Source: Tetrapisispora phaffii CBS 4417 (taxonomy: Eukaryota; Ascomycota; Saccharomycetes; Saccharomycetales; Saccharomycetaceae). Taken from it: a stretch of DNA of 64,000 bases. A program made the position numbers and the translations under genes. The notes beneath the pieces were generated by a model. That model was not told where the DNA came from. It searched no databases and saw only the letters and a list, made by a program, of their open reading frames with translations. Below are positions 10,537-20,248 of the stretch, one piece after another (within the stretch, counting starts at the first letter, position 1; every line of letters starts with the position of its first letter). The stretch is taken from contig NC_016533.1 in assembly GCF_000236905.1 (NCBI RefSeq), forward strand, positions 62,001 to 126,000, written 5' to 3'.

Positions 10537-11286
10537 ATGATCGATACAATTTTTAATAACATTAACTCATGGAACTTTTCAGATGAGAAACATGCGAATA
10601 ATACAATCCATCAGTTAGGTCCTGTATCTTCAGAGGATTCAAATTTCGCCTTGGAATCTTCTTTATGGATGGAACCATTAGAGACTATAATATCTGATAC
10701 AGTTTCTAGCTCAAGGTCAGTATCTCCAGTGAGCTCGTCTGATACCGTTCCATTGTTTGCCCAAGTTGATAGTTTGAGAACAAAGGAAGACAGGTTTGCT
10801 ATCAAACAAGAAAACTATGAAAACATTATAGTCCCTCCAGTCCTTTTGAAATCTACGTCGCCAATAACTGCTAAGAAAAGAGCACCAAGGAAAAGACTAA
10901 CGACACATCAAAAGCAAGCACACAATAAAATAGAAAAAAGGTATAGAGTAAATATAAATACCAAGATTGCAAAGCTGCAACAAACTATCCCATGGGTTAC
11001 TAGTGATCAAACCGCATTCGAAGTGTCAGAGTCATTAAAAAAAAATTGGCCAGGAAATAACGTGCAGAAAAGCAAAATATCAAATGTTGCATTGCCTGTA
11101 CCAAGCTCCATGATAATACCACCAACAACAAGGTTAAACAAGAGCATTATTTTGGAAAAGGCGGTCGAATATATTGAATACCTTCAAAATAATGAGGTTC
11201 TTTATGAACAGGAAGTTCAAAGGTTAAGATCGGAGCTGGACTCAGAGAAAAAGAAAAACCAAACCTACAAGGCAGAGGGAAGGTAG
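10537..11286 (+). CDS. TYE7: bHLH transcription factor Tye7 (3' end possibly frameshifted)
   Basis: Tye7 (Sgc1) activates glycolytic genes through E-boxes. The frame gives 249 aa, against 291 aa in S. cerevisiae. The basic region and helix 1 lie at about residues 120-153, with the E-box readers His129, Glu133 and Arg137 in HNKIEKRYR. A long loop of about 45 residues follows, then helix 2 (residues 203-218) and a short leucine-zipper-like tail. This split bHLH with a long loop is typical of yeast Tye7. The frame stops at TAG 11284, but the +1 frame is open from 11228 to a TGA at 11384-11386 with ordinary residues. A single base error or real frameshift in the A-rich stretch 11248-11258 would add about 32 residues. 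Confidence 0.88.
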   Translation: MIDTIFNNINSWNFSDEKHANNTIHQLGPVSSEDSNFALESSLWMEPLETIISDTVSSSRSVSPVSSSDTVPLFAQVDSLRTKEDRFAIKQENYENIIVPPVLLKSTSPITAKKRAPRKRLTTHQKQAHNKIEKRYRVNINTKIAKLQQTIPWVTSDQTAFEVSESLKKNWPGNNVQKSKISNVALPVPSSMIIPPTTRLNKSIILEKAVEYIEYLQNNEVLYEQEVQRLRSELDSEKKKNQTYKAEGR

Positions 11287-11667
11287 AAATTATAATGTTT
11301 TAAAAGGGGAATTGGTTCCAACGTTGTATAATGCAGATGGGCAGAGTTCTGATGGTAGAGGTAATAATGATAATAATAAGAATTGAAGGAAATTCACAAT
11401 TATATATATAGATCCAAGAATTTTTACATTTATTAATATTACCAGCGGTATAGAAGTAACTATATAATAAACATATTGTCTAATAATAATATAACCATTG
11501 CTTATTTATAACGATTATTGTTTTTCGGTTATGCATTTTTATAGATGAACTATATCAAACTACCAATAAGAGCATGGGACAGACATACGTGTGCATAAAT
11601 ATATATATTTATATATAAGAGCACGATTAAAACATCACCTTGTCCTGCCCATTTATTGACATCTTCA

Positions 11668-12777
11668 CTATTTTTTTAAGATGGTAACGACATCTTCATC
11701 TTCTAATACGTGATTCAACCCTACAAATTGAGGTTGGTGCTTGACACTACTACCAAACACAAGAGCATTTCTGAAATCGTCAACCAAGGACTTATGGATT
11801 TGGTTACAAAAGTCTCTAACACTACAATGGTCTGATCTTAAAACAACTGGATCTGTGAAGTCGGGTATTTTACCCTTTGGTTTTGTATATACTCTGACCA
11901 GGTTTAATCTGTCCCACATGACTTCCAACAGTTCGTCTAAGTTCCATTCTTGGCCGGAAGAAATAGGAACAGCATTTGGAATTCTATATAACAGTTCCAA
12001 TTCTTCCAAGGAAAGGGAATCGATCTTGTTCAAAACGTAAACAGCGGGCATATACCTTCTGCTTGCCGATTCTAACACATCAATTAAATCATCAACGGTG
12101 GCGTCACATCTGATGGCAACCTCTGCACTGTTGATTCTATACTCGTTCATGACAGCTTTCACTTCTTCGTGGCTGATGTGAGTTAATGGAACGGTGTTCG
12201 TCACCGAGATACCACCCTTTTCCTTCTTTTTGATCAAGATATCAGGTGGTTGCTTGTTTAGACGGATCCCGACACCCTCCAATTCCTTTTCTATGATTTG
12301 TTTGTGATGCAAAGGCTTGTTCACGTCCAAAACAATAAACAGCAAGTTACACGTTCTTGCCACAGCGATGACTTGTCTACCTCTACCACGACCGTCCTTG
12401 GCACCGTCAATAATACCCGGCAAATCCAGCATTTGGATCTTGGCACCCTTGTAACGAATAACACCTGGCACAGTAACCAACGTGGTGAACTCGTAAGCTG
12501 CCACCTCAGACTCGGTACCAGTCAACTTGGACAGCAAAGTAGACTTCCCCACAGATGGGAACCCCACGAACCCAACACTGGCAACACCCGTCCTAGCAAC
12601 GTCAAAACCAACACCAGCACCACCACCGCCGGTGGCTGAGGCCGCAGTAAGCAGCTCTCTTCTCAATTTAGCCAGCTTGGCCTTCAACTGACCCAAGTGG
12701 AACGAGGTGGCCTTGTTCTTTTGAGTCTTGGCCATCTCATCCTCGATCGCTTTAATCTTTTCAACAGTAGTGGACAT
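11668..12777 (-). CDS. RBG1: DRG-family translation-associated GTPase
   Basis: Rbg1 (DRG1 orthologue, YAL036C) binds translating ribosomes with its partner Tma46 and helps resolve stalled elongation. The product is 369 aa, the usual family length. The N-terminal helix precedes the G domain, with G1 GFPSVGKST at 72-80, G3 DLPG at 118-121 and G4 NKID at 250-253. The inserted S5D2L region follows G3, and the C-terminal TGS domain covers about 290-368. A Gly/Ala run (residues 45-58) precedes the G domain. Codon use is GC-richer near the 5' end than in most genes of the window. It is divergent from FUN12, as in S. cerevisiae. Confidence 0.96.
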   Translation of the reverse strand: MSTTVEKIKAIEDEMAKTQKNKATSFHLGQLKAKLAKLRRELLTAASATGGGGAGVGFDVARTGVASVGFVGFPSVGKSTLLSKLTGTESEVAAYEFTTLVTVPGVIRYKGAKIQMLDLPGIIDGAKDGRGRGRQVIAVARTCNLLFIVLDVNKPLHHKQIIEKELEGVGIRLNKQPPDILIKKKEKGGISVTNTVPLTHISHEEVKAVMNEYRINSAEVAIRCDATVDDLIDVLESASRRYMPAVYVLNKIDSLSLEELELLYRIPNAVPISSGQEWNLDELLEVMWDRLNLVRVYTKPKGKIPDFTDPVVLRSDHCSVRDFCNQIHKSLVDDFRNALVFGSSVKHQPQFVGLNHVLEDEDVVTILKK

Positions 12778-13462
12778 CCTTCGTGTCTTGTCGTTTCACC
12801 TGTATTTTCAGTGTTTTGGGGGAGGTAAAAAACGCACCACCACTATCCCCATACCCCCTGGCTACCAGCCCTCTTATATGCCCCCATCCTCACCTCATCC
12901 ACCTTCAAACTTCACGGTTGCCATCATCAGAATGGCAACACTATCGTCACATTTCGATGCTCATCGAGTTTTCCACTATGAACAATATCTCGAATTCAAA
13001 AAAATTTCACTTTTATCGCGTTGAACGACATAGTTAAGACTACCTGGAAGTGCTAAATTTGATGTAAAACGTCAGGAAGGCGGTCAATTGGCGGGTCAAG
13101 CACAATAGTCAGGCCAGCCGATACAACCATCATGAGACTAGACTGTCGGCCACCTGTTCCATCATCATTTTATGGCCTTTACACCGGTCTGTTGCGCTGC
13201 ATTCAAGAAACCTTGGGCTCTGCCATCCACCGATGTCTCTCGACACTCGACCCGTCATCTTCGACGGCGCTGGCACACAGCAAAAATTTTTGTTCAACCA
13301 TCACCTCTCGAACAAGCCAGAGACACAGTTGGGACTGTTCAAGAATCTGCTGGGACAGACTATATTTGAGAGGGCTCCCTGATTTGGCATTGGGTTATCG
13401 TGGTTGGGTCAGCTGGGTCAAGACACGCACACCTGGCAACTTGCAGAGAAATATTCGACACG
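12778..13462. promoter_or_regulatory. Divergent RBG1/FUN12 promoter, GC-rich
   Basis: A 685-bp spacer between two divergent translation-factor genes. It is clearly richer in G and C than other intergenic DNA in the window, so it contains long chance ORFs. I do not assign a Rap1, Abf1 or Reb1 site here. Confidence 0.6.
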
Positions 13463-16426
13463 ATGGCTAAAAAGGGCAAGAAGAATCAGGACAATTACTG
13501 GGACGAGGACTTCGAGGAAGACCAATCCCAACAGGGTGAAGAATTTGGCACGCCGGCTGCTGCTGATGCTGGTACTGACATTGGTGCCGGGGCCAGTGCT
13601 GCAGATGCGGGTGCCGAAGCCGTTGAGGCTGACTTCATGTCCACTTTGAAGAAATCTAAGAAGAAACAGGACAAGAAGCAAGAGGACGATGTCAGAAGCT
13701 CTGGAGCCCCAGTCTTGAAATCTAAGAAGGAGAAGGAAAAGGAGAAGAAAGAGGCTGAAAAGCAGAGGAAGAAGGAGGAGGCTGCGAAGAAGAAGCAACA
13801 GCAGCAAGCTAATAAGCAAAAAAATAAAGAGCTGAATAAGCAGATCCAAGAGAAGATCCAAGCCGAGAAGAAGAGTGCTTCCGAGGAGAAGAGCTCCGCT
13901 GGCAAGGCTCCCGCATCCAGTGGCAAGAAGGTCAAGAAGGTTCCAGCCGGTTTGGCTGCTTTGAAGAAGCAATTGGAATTGAAGAAGCAATTTGAAGAGG
14001 AACAAAGACTATTGGAAGAAGAAGAAGAGAGACTGTTGAAGGAAGAAGAAGAGAGATTAGCTAATGAAAGAAAAGAAAGAGAAGGAGCCCAAGCTGCCAA
14101 GAAGGAGAAGGAGAGATTGAAGCGTGAGAAGTTGAAGGCGGAAGGGAAACTACTGACTAAGAAACAAAAAGAAGAGAAGAAATTGGTCGAAAGAAGAAAA
14201 GCTGCGTTGTTGGCTGCCGGCAACATTAAAGTTGCTGGTTTATCCAAACTAGAAAACGAGGATGATTCTGAAGAAAGTAAGAAGCCAAAGAAGATCGTCT
14301 ACGGCAAGAAGAAGAAGAGATCTACTGCAACTGACAAATCTGCCGGTGCTGATGCTGAGCAAAAGGATGAGGATGCTCCTAAGACTGCTGGGGCCGTCAA
14401 GGATGGTGAAGAAGAAGTTTTGATCGACGATTGGGAAAACCTAGCTTTGGATGAAGACGAAGGTGAAGAACAAAATGAAGAACAAGTTGAAGAAGCTGAA
14501 GAAGATGAGGAAGTTGAAGAATCTTCCATTATTCCAGAAGAAGACGTTGTCGAAGCTGAAATTGCTTCCGCAGCCGTCAAAGGCACTGAAAGTGCTTCAG
14601 CATCTAACCCAAATAAGAAAGAGTTGCGTTCTCCAATTTGTGTTATCATGGGTCATGTTGATACAGGTAAGACTAAGTTATTAGATAAAATTAGACAAAC
14701 TAACGTCCAAGGTGGTGAAGCTGGTGGTATTACTCAACAAATTGGTGCCACTTACTTCCCAATTGATGCTATTAAAACTAAAACTAAAACCATGGCTGAA
14801 TTTGAGAAACAAACTTTCGATGTTCCAGGTCTATTAGTTATCGATACCCCAGGTCACGAATCTTTCACCAACTTACGTTCCAGAGGTTCTTCCTTGTGTA
14901 ATATCGCTATTTTAGTTATAGATATCATGCATGGTTTAGAACAACAAACCATCGAATCTATTAAACTGTTAAGAGACAGAAAAGCTCCATTTATTGTTGC
15001 ATTAAATAAGATCGATAGATTATACGACTGGTCCCCAACCCCAAACAATGCTTTCAGAGCTTCTTTCGACAAACAAACCAGAGCTGTTAAAGAAGAATTT
15101 GAAACTAGATTGAACAACATCAAGATTGAACTAGCCGAACAAGGTTTGAATTCTGAATTATACTATGACAACAAAAATATGTCCAAGTATGTTTCTATTG
15201 TTCCAACTTCTGCTGTCACCGGTGAAGGTATTCCAGATTTATTATGGTTATTATTAGAATTAACACAAAAGAGGATGTCCAAGCAGTTGATGTACTTATC
15301 TCACGTTGCAGCTACTGTCTTGGAAGTTAAAGTTGTTGAAGGTTTCGGTACAACTATTGATGTTATCTTATCTAACGGTTACCTAAGAGAAGGTGATCGT
15401 ATTGTGTTATGTGGTATGAATGGTCCGATTGTTACAAACATCAGAGCTTTGTTAACTCCACAACCACTGCGTGAATTACGTCTAAAATCTGAATATGTTC
15501 ATCACAAGGAAGTTAAGGCAGCCCTGGGTGTTAAGATTGCTGCCAATGATCTAGATAAAGCTGTCGCTGGTTCTAGATTATTAGTTGTCGGTCCAGATGA
15601 TGATGAAGAAGAAATGATGGACGAAGTTATGGATGACTTAACTGGTTTACTAGATTCCGTCGACACATCAGGTAAGGGTGTCACTGTTCAAGCTTCCACT
15701 TTAGGTTCTTTGGAAGCTTTACTAGATTTCTTAAAGGATATGAAGATTCCTGTTATGTCTATTGGTCTAGGTCCAGTTTTCAAGCGTGATGTCATGAAAG
15801 CAGGTACCATGTTAGAAAGAGCTCCAGAATTTGCTATCATGTTATGTTTCGATGTTAAAATTGATAGAGAAGCTGAAGATTACGCAGAAAAAGAAGGTAT
15901 CAAGCTATTTAATGCCGATATTATCTATCATTTGTTTGATGCGTTCACTGCTTATCAAGAAAAATTATTAGAAGATCGTCGTAAGAATTTCTTAGACTTC
16001 GCTATTTACCCATGTGTTATGCACACTTTACAAATTATTAACAAGCGTGGTCCAATGATTATCGGTGTAGATGTTGTCGATGGTACTCTAAAACTAGGTA
16101 CTCCAATCTGTGCAGTAAGAACTGACCCTGTTACAAAGGAAAAGATGGTGTTATTATTAGGTAAAGTTGTTTCTTTAGAAATCAACCATCAAGCTGTTAA
16201 CGAAGTCACCAGAGCCACCACAGCTGCCGGTGTTGCTGTCCGTTTAGAAGACCCATCTGGTCAACAACCAATCTGGGGTCGTCATGTTGATGAATCTGAT
16301 ACTCTATACGCCATGTTATCTAGAAGATCTATCGACACCTTAAAGGACAAGGCCTTCAGAGATCAAGTCTCAAAGGCTGACTGGATGTTAATCAAAAAGT
16401 TAAAGCCAGTATTCGGCATTGAATAA
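13463..16426 (+). CDS. FUN12: Translation initiation factor eIF5B
   Basis: eIF5B is the GTPase that promotes 60S joining at the end of initiation. The product is 987 aa, against 1002 aa in S. cerevisiae. I start at the ATG at 13463 ([20 protein letters not shown]), matching the family N-terminus; the open frame extends 21 codons upstream but only from a GTG. The first 390 residues are a Lys/Glu-rich, poorly conserved segment. The GTPase core starts near 390, with G1 GHVDTGKT at 397-404, G3 DTPGHES from 461 and NKID. Domains II-IV follow. Codon use changes from G/C-ending in the N-terminal segment to strongly A/T-ending, highly expressed-type codons after about 14,600. Confidence 0.97.
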   Translation: MAKKGKKNQDNYWDEDFEEDQSQQGEEFGTPAAADAGTDIGAGASAADAGAEAVEADFMSTLKKSKKKQDKKQEDDVRSSGAPVLKSKKEKEKEKKEAEKQRKKEEAAKKKQQQQANKQKNKELNKQIQEKIQAEKKSASEEKSSAGKAPASSGKKVKKVPAGLAALKKQLELKKQFEEEQRLLEEEEERLLKEEEERLANERKEREGAQAAKKEKERLKREKLKAEGKLLTKKQKEEKKLVERRKAALLAAGNIKVAGLSKLENEDDSEESKKPKKIVYGKKKKRSTATDKSAGADAEQKDEDAPKTAGAVKDGEEEVLIDDWENLALDEDEGEEQNEEQVEEAEEDEEVEESSIIPEEDVVEAEIASAAVKGTESASASNPNKKELRSPICVIMGHVDTGKTKLLDKIRQTNVQGGEAGGITQQIGATYFPIDAIKTKTKTMAEFEKQTFDVPGLLVIDTPGHESFTNLRSRGSSLCNIAILVIDIMHGLEQQTIESIKLLRDRKAPFIVALNKIDRLYDWSPTPNNAFRASFDKQTRAVKEEFETRLNNIKIELAEQGLNSELYYDNKNMSKYVSIVPTSAVTGEGIPDLLWLLLELTQKRMSKQLMYLSHVAATVLEVKVVEGFGTTIDVILSNGYLREGDRIVLCGMNGPIVTNIRALLTPQPLRELRLKSEYVHHKEVKAALGVKIAANDLDKAVAGSRLLVVGPDDDEEEMMDEVMDDLTGLLDSVDTSGKGVTVQASTLGSLEALLDFLKDMKIPVMSIGLGPVFKRDVMKAGTMLERAPEFAIMLCFDVKIDREAEDYAEKEGIKLFNADIIYHLFDAFTAYQEKLLEDRRKNFLDFAIYPCVMHTLQIINKRGPMIIGVDVVDGTLKLGTPICAVRTDPVTKEKMVLLLGKVVSLEINHQAVNEVTRATTAAGVAVRLEDPSGQQPIWGRHVDESDTLYAMLSRRSIDTLKDKAFRDQVSKADWMLIKKLKPVFGIE

Positions 16427-16929
16427 TTCAGTCTTCTCCTATGACTATAACAATACAATCATGATTTTACCATTGGATATACCGTAATAGTAAATATTTG
16501 TCTATATTTTTTATCAATAAAACACATATAATTAGTTCATCGTTTCTCTACTCATTTCAACCCTATCACTCTGAAAGAGGATTGAAAAAACTCAAAGAAG
16601 ACAAAGAAAACAAGTGCAAGTTGCAATTAGTGACTTTCCTATCTTAAGTATCAAGCAGTTGGTCTTGAAACTTCAGATCAATTAGTGCATTTTAGTGATT
16701 TTAAATGAATATTTTTTTATTTACTACTGGGCCATCGGCAAACACGCTACATTAAAAAATAAAAGTAAATAAACAAATATAAAACCAAAGCAAAATTCAT
16801 TTGATTACAGTAAGTGTTTATATTAGTTGTAACAGTATTCGAAGGCTGAACACAGCATTTACAACTCATATTTATCAATTGGAGAGCAGTGGTAAGGTTT
16901 GCCGTTAAAATTAGAGTATCGTCTGCAAG
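16427..16929. other. FUN12-MTW1 intergenic region
   Basis: AT-rich spacer of 503 bp between two tandem plus-strand genes. It holds the FUN12 3' end and the MTW1 promoter. I see no RNA gene or repeat. Confidence 0.5.
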
Positions 16930-17790
16930 ATGTGTGAGCCAACTTTAAGATCAACGACCATTTTGACAGAACATTTACAATATCCCCCAATATCGTTAGT
17001 GGACGATGTTATTAATGCTGTTAATGAGATTATGTACAAGTGTACTGCTGCAATGGAGAAATACTTACTAGAAAAGAGTACTTTATCTCAAAATGGGGTC
17101 GATTACACAGATGAAATCAAAATTGGAGTTGGAAAATTAGAAACGCTGCTAGAATATTCTGTTGATAAAAACTTCGATAAATTTGAATTGTATGTTCTCA
17201 GAAATATTCTACGGATTCCAAATGAATTATTAGATAAGAATGCGTTCAGATTAGAAAGCCAAAGAGATTTAATTGCTTCAAATAAAGATGAGATCGAGCA
17301 GACTAAAATTCAGTTAGATCAAAAGATCAAAAGCATTGAAGAGGCATTTGAATTAAATTACGAGTTGACTAGAAGATATAAAGAACTGAAAAAATTGCAC
17401 AATAAAGTGAAGAAATTTAAAGCAATAGTAATTAAGATATTAGAGTGTGAAGATTCTCAAACTGGGAAAGAATTATATAAGACTTTGCAACCGATTGATG
17501 ATTCCATTAAATTCTTGACTAGTAAGATTCGTGAATGGTATATATTTAGTGAGGAGCATATTTCTTTGGAACAAGTTAGAAATATCACTTCTAATAAAGC
17601 CACCTCAGAGTCAGCAGTTGGAAATGCAGAAACATTATCAAGATCAAAGTATATTGAGAATAGGGTTAAAATGATATTAAATGGGAACTCAAGCACTCCC
17701 AAAGAAGAGAAGCCTAATTTGAGTAAGAATTTTGGTGAACTAAAAATAACGAACCCAGATTTACCTGTACTTACGGATCAACTTCCTTGA
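16930..17790 (+). CDS. MTW1: Kinetochore MIND complex subunit Mtw1
   Basis: Mtw1 (Mis12) links the inner kinetochore to Ndc80 within the MIND complex with Nnf1, Nsl1 and Dsn1. The product is 286 aa, against 289 aa in S. cerevisiae. The N-terminus is strongly conserved (TEHLQYPPISLVDDVINAV and YKCTAAMEKYLL), followed by VDKNFDKFELYVLRN. The middle, about 115-200, is a predicted coiled coil rich in Glu/Lys/Leu. The C-terminus is more divergent. The start is the first ATG. It follows FUN12 as in S. cerevisiae chromosome I. Confidence 0.96.
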   Translation: MCEPTLRSTTILTEHLQYPPISLVDDVINAVNEIMYKCTAAMEKYLLEKSTLSQNGVDYTDEIKIGVGKLETLLEYSVDKNFDKFELYVLRNILRIPNELLDKNAFRLESQRDLIASNKDEIEQTKIQLDQKIKSIEEAFELNYELTRRYKELKKLHNKVKKFKAIVIKILECEDSQTGKELYKTLQPIDDSIKFLTSKIREWYIFSEEHISLEQVRNITSNKATSESAVGNAETLSRSKYIENRVKMILNGNSSTPKEEKPNLSKNFGELKITNPDLPVLTDQLP

Positions 17791-18106
17791 GAAGAAGTAC
17801 TGCCGTAAAGAAAGCTCCATTCCTGTCATTCAATTAAAGAATTTAATATCTAACTACAAATTCACATCATATAATTAATATATTATCGTATTCTTCTTGC
17901 ATAGATTTTCATAATCAGTTGTAATTAATAAACTTCCATTATTCTATAAAATTAAATGAGTATTATATAATAAAATTAAAAAATGTTTAACACCGAATGA
18001 ACGAAATCATACTGAAGGAGATACCTTTCAGAATTTGAGTTTTACTTCTTACAACTCCCTGACCTGCATAAATTAAATATAAGAAATTAAGAACTTCGAA
18101 CACGAA
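17791..18106. other. MTW1/FUN19-like convergent intergenic region
   Basis: AT-rich spacer of 316 bp between two 3' ends; several ATAATAAA-like stretches could serve as 3' processing signals. Nothing else seen. Confidence 0.4.
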
Positions 18107-19183
18107 TTAAATATATTCTTCGAAATAAGAATCATCTAACCAGCCAATTTTTTCAAATGCAGCATATAATCTTGAGGCTTTGTTAACATCGATTTTGCAG
18201 GCTTTTTGGGCATCAGTTCTTCTGAACGATAGGCCTTCCTTGGCTCGATACACTTTTTCGAGGAATAAACGTCTCTTGGAATCAAGATATAAATCACATG
18301 GAAGACGAAGAATTTGTGCTAAAACTATTTCTGCTGGATGCAGATAGTCCCTTAGAGGATCAGAATCAAGATTCATTGAGGAACCTTTCCATTCGATCCT
18401 TAGACAATAGTCGTTGTCTGGTAGAGAAGATAGAGGAGGAGAATAGTCCTCGAGCTTTTTCCATGTAACGTTTGGAATATATTGAGTATTATTTTTTAGT
18501 GCCTTTAACGAGGATAGTGGAGAATGCATAGATGATGCAGAAACTTTTCCAGTTAGCTTTCTCCCACTACGTGATGGACTTGACTTTCTAATTTTAGCTT
18601 CCGTAAATTCTTTTCTGACAGATAAAGTAGAACTCTCGATATCATCAGAGCCTGATCTGCTGTATGTCTTTCTTGAATTTCCTCTTGTTCTATATCCATT
18701 GCTGTCTGAATCTGGAGCCGAGCCCAAAATGCTGGTTTGTCTTCTAATTGTTTGCTGCCTTTTGTATGAATATGAATATGAATTATATGATGAAGTATTG
18801 GTTTTCTTCTGTGAAAATGATTTGTATTGCCTTAAAAAAAGCATTGATATCTTATTGTAAGTTCTGTGGGATTGAAATTCTTTCCAAACTGGCCCTACTA
18901 CTATGCCAAAGTTCTTTTTGCCCGGTTGAATAGCAGCTTTTAGCTGAGTTTTTGAGACCACTAATGGCAAACTTACCGGGGACATTGGTGGGGATGGAAT
19001 TAATTTCTCCTCGAATTCTTGTGTATTGCTGTTATCTTGCATTAGATTCGGGCCAATTACTGAAGAAGTGGCATTTTGACATTTATGATGTAATTGTTGT
19101 AGCAGCTTCAAGCCTTGGTCATTGTCTTCCGACAGTATTGAAGATAATTGGGATGTCTCTGCTCTTGGAGACTGGTATACCAT
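18107..19183 (-). CDS. FUN19: SWIRM-domain protein of the FUN19/YOR338W pair
   Basis: FUN19 (YAL034C) and YOR338W are duplicates in S. cerevisiae; this single gene sits where both would map, so the symbol stands for either. The product is 358 aa from the ATG at 19183 (MVYQSPRAETSQ), near the 363 aa of Yor338w; the open frame reaches further upstream only from a TTG. Residues about 1-240 are Ser/Arg-rich and of low complexity. The conserved C-terminal domain, about 265-358 (containing YLHPAEIVLAQILRLPCDLY and ending KIGWLDDSYFEEYI), is SWIRM-like. Such domains occur in chromatin proteins and bind nucleosomes or DNA. The cellular role is not established. Confidence 0.85.
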   Translation of the reverse strand: MVYQSPRAETSQLSSILSEDNDQGLKLLQQLHHKCQNATSSVIGPNLMQDNSNTQEFEEKLIPSPPMSPVSLPLVVSKTQLKAAIQPGKKNFGIVVGPVWKEFQSHRTYNKISMLFLRQYKSFSQKKTNTSSYNSYSYSYKRQQTIRRQTSILGSAPDSDSNGYRTRGNSRKTYSRSGSDDIESSTLSVRKEFTEAKIRKSSPSRSGRKLTGKVSASSMHSPLSSLKALKNNTQYIPNVTWKKLEDYSPPLSSLPDNDYCLRIEWKGSSMNLDSDPLRDYLHPAEIVLAQILRLPCDLYLDSKRRLFLEKVYRAKEGLSFRRTDAQKACKIDVNKASRLYAAFEKIGWLDDSYFEEYI

Positions 19184-20248
19184 ATTGCTCGTTAAAAGAT
19201 TGGTTGTTCTGAATATGAATGAGTTAATGCTAAGCACAATTGATTGCAATTGAAAAATGAGACTACAAAATTAATGAAGTGAATGATATTAAGCTCTCTG
19301 TAATTTTTTATCTATCAATGCATACATTTATATAAAGTTCAAAGGAACTATAATTACTGTTATTCAAGATGTATATAAAATAAAAGTTAATACAAAAAAA
19401 AGCAATTAAATTATTGTTCAGTGATACATGCTAATTCCGAATAAATGCTGTATCCATATGGCTGTAGCATTTGTAACCGTAACGCTATTCTACTACTATT
19501 AGAAGTAAAGTTTCAGACCAAAGAAAAAGGTCAAATGCGGCCCCTCTGGTCTGGACTTCTTTCATAGATAAAGACCCTATATCGGTTTTAACATATTTGC
19601 TTGTACTTCTGCAGCAGACACCCAAGCCTAAATCGACTCCGAGCACTAGCAATCGCAACCATAACCATAGTTGAGCTTTCTTTACCAAGCAAAAATGTGA
19701 TGCGATGAGATGAGATTACTTGAGATCAGGTCGTATTTGGATGAGATGAGATGATTATGTCAAAGTCCCAGAAAATTTTTCAGCCAAAAACGGCACAGAA
19801 AAAAGAAATTCTGGAGAAACAGGCTACGATGGTTTCTCTCCGCCTGCCCGAAAACAGCAAAACAAGAAACGATTTGCGCAAAACAGTATCCAAATTAGGC
19901 CCATTATCGTTTCTTTTTTCTAACGTTTCTTTTTGGTTTTTGCTTTTTTTTACCTCGTTTTCGGTGTATTTCCACGGCGATTTCTGAAACATTCGTCATC
20001 GAGAATGTGGCGGTGGACATGCGAATTCCGTTTCGTAATTCGATCTCATCTTTTGCTCGAGAAACCGGTTCCCTGAATGACGCAGAAGTGTCCAAACGGC
20101 GACATGAGCTGGAAAAGACACTCTCGACGCAGGATGCTCGATTGCGTGTATTCCCTAATGTGTCGTTCCTCTTTTGGAAAGGCGTACAGGAAAGAAACTG
20201 AGTTCTGAAATGTACGACTGGACTTCGAAGCGTTTTCTGTCTCTTGAT
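19184..20248. other. FUN19-TEA1 intergenic region with PAC/RRPE
   Basis: A 1065-bp spacer between the FUN19-like start and the TEA1 3' end. It contains a PAC/RRPE pair, listed separately, and a moderately GC-rich stretch at about 19,980-20,220 with short chance ORFs. I recognise no protein or RNA gene in it. Confidence 0.5.
19702..19782. promoter_or_regulatory. PAC and RRPE promoter elements
   Basis: GCGATGAGATGAG at 19702-19714 is a perfect PAC box, and AAAATTTTTCA at 19772-19782 is the reverse complement of the RRPE consensus TGAAAAATTTT. The 58-bp spacing is typical of ribosome-biogenesis promoters, where Dot6/Tod6 and Stb3 act. A second GATGAGATGAG lies near 19740. The nearest annotated start, 520 bp away, is the FUN19-like gene, which is not a known ribosome-biogenesis gene. 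Confidence 0.65.

Noticed and set aside
12728..13470. Several plus-strand ORFs across the RBG1 5' end and the RBG1/FUN12 promoter
   Set aside because: They overlap RBG1 or the GC-rich promoter, and composition explains them; none resembles a protein family.
13418..14247. Two long minus-strand ORFs (195 and 250 aa) opposite the FUN12 N-terminal region
   Set aside because: Leu- or Ser-rich shadows of the Lys/Glu-rich FUN12 segment; no independent start context or family resemblance.
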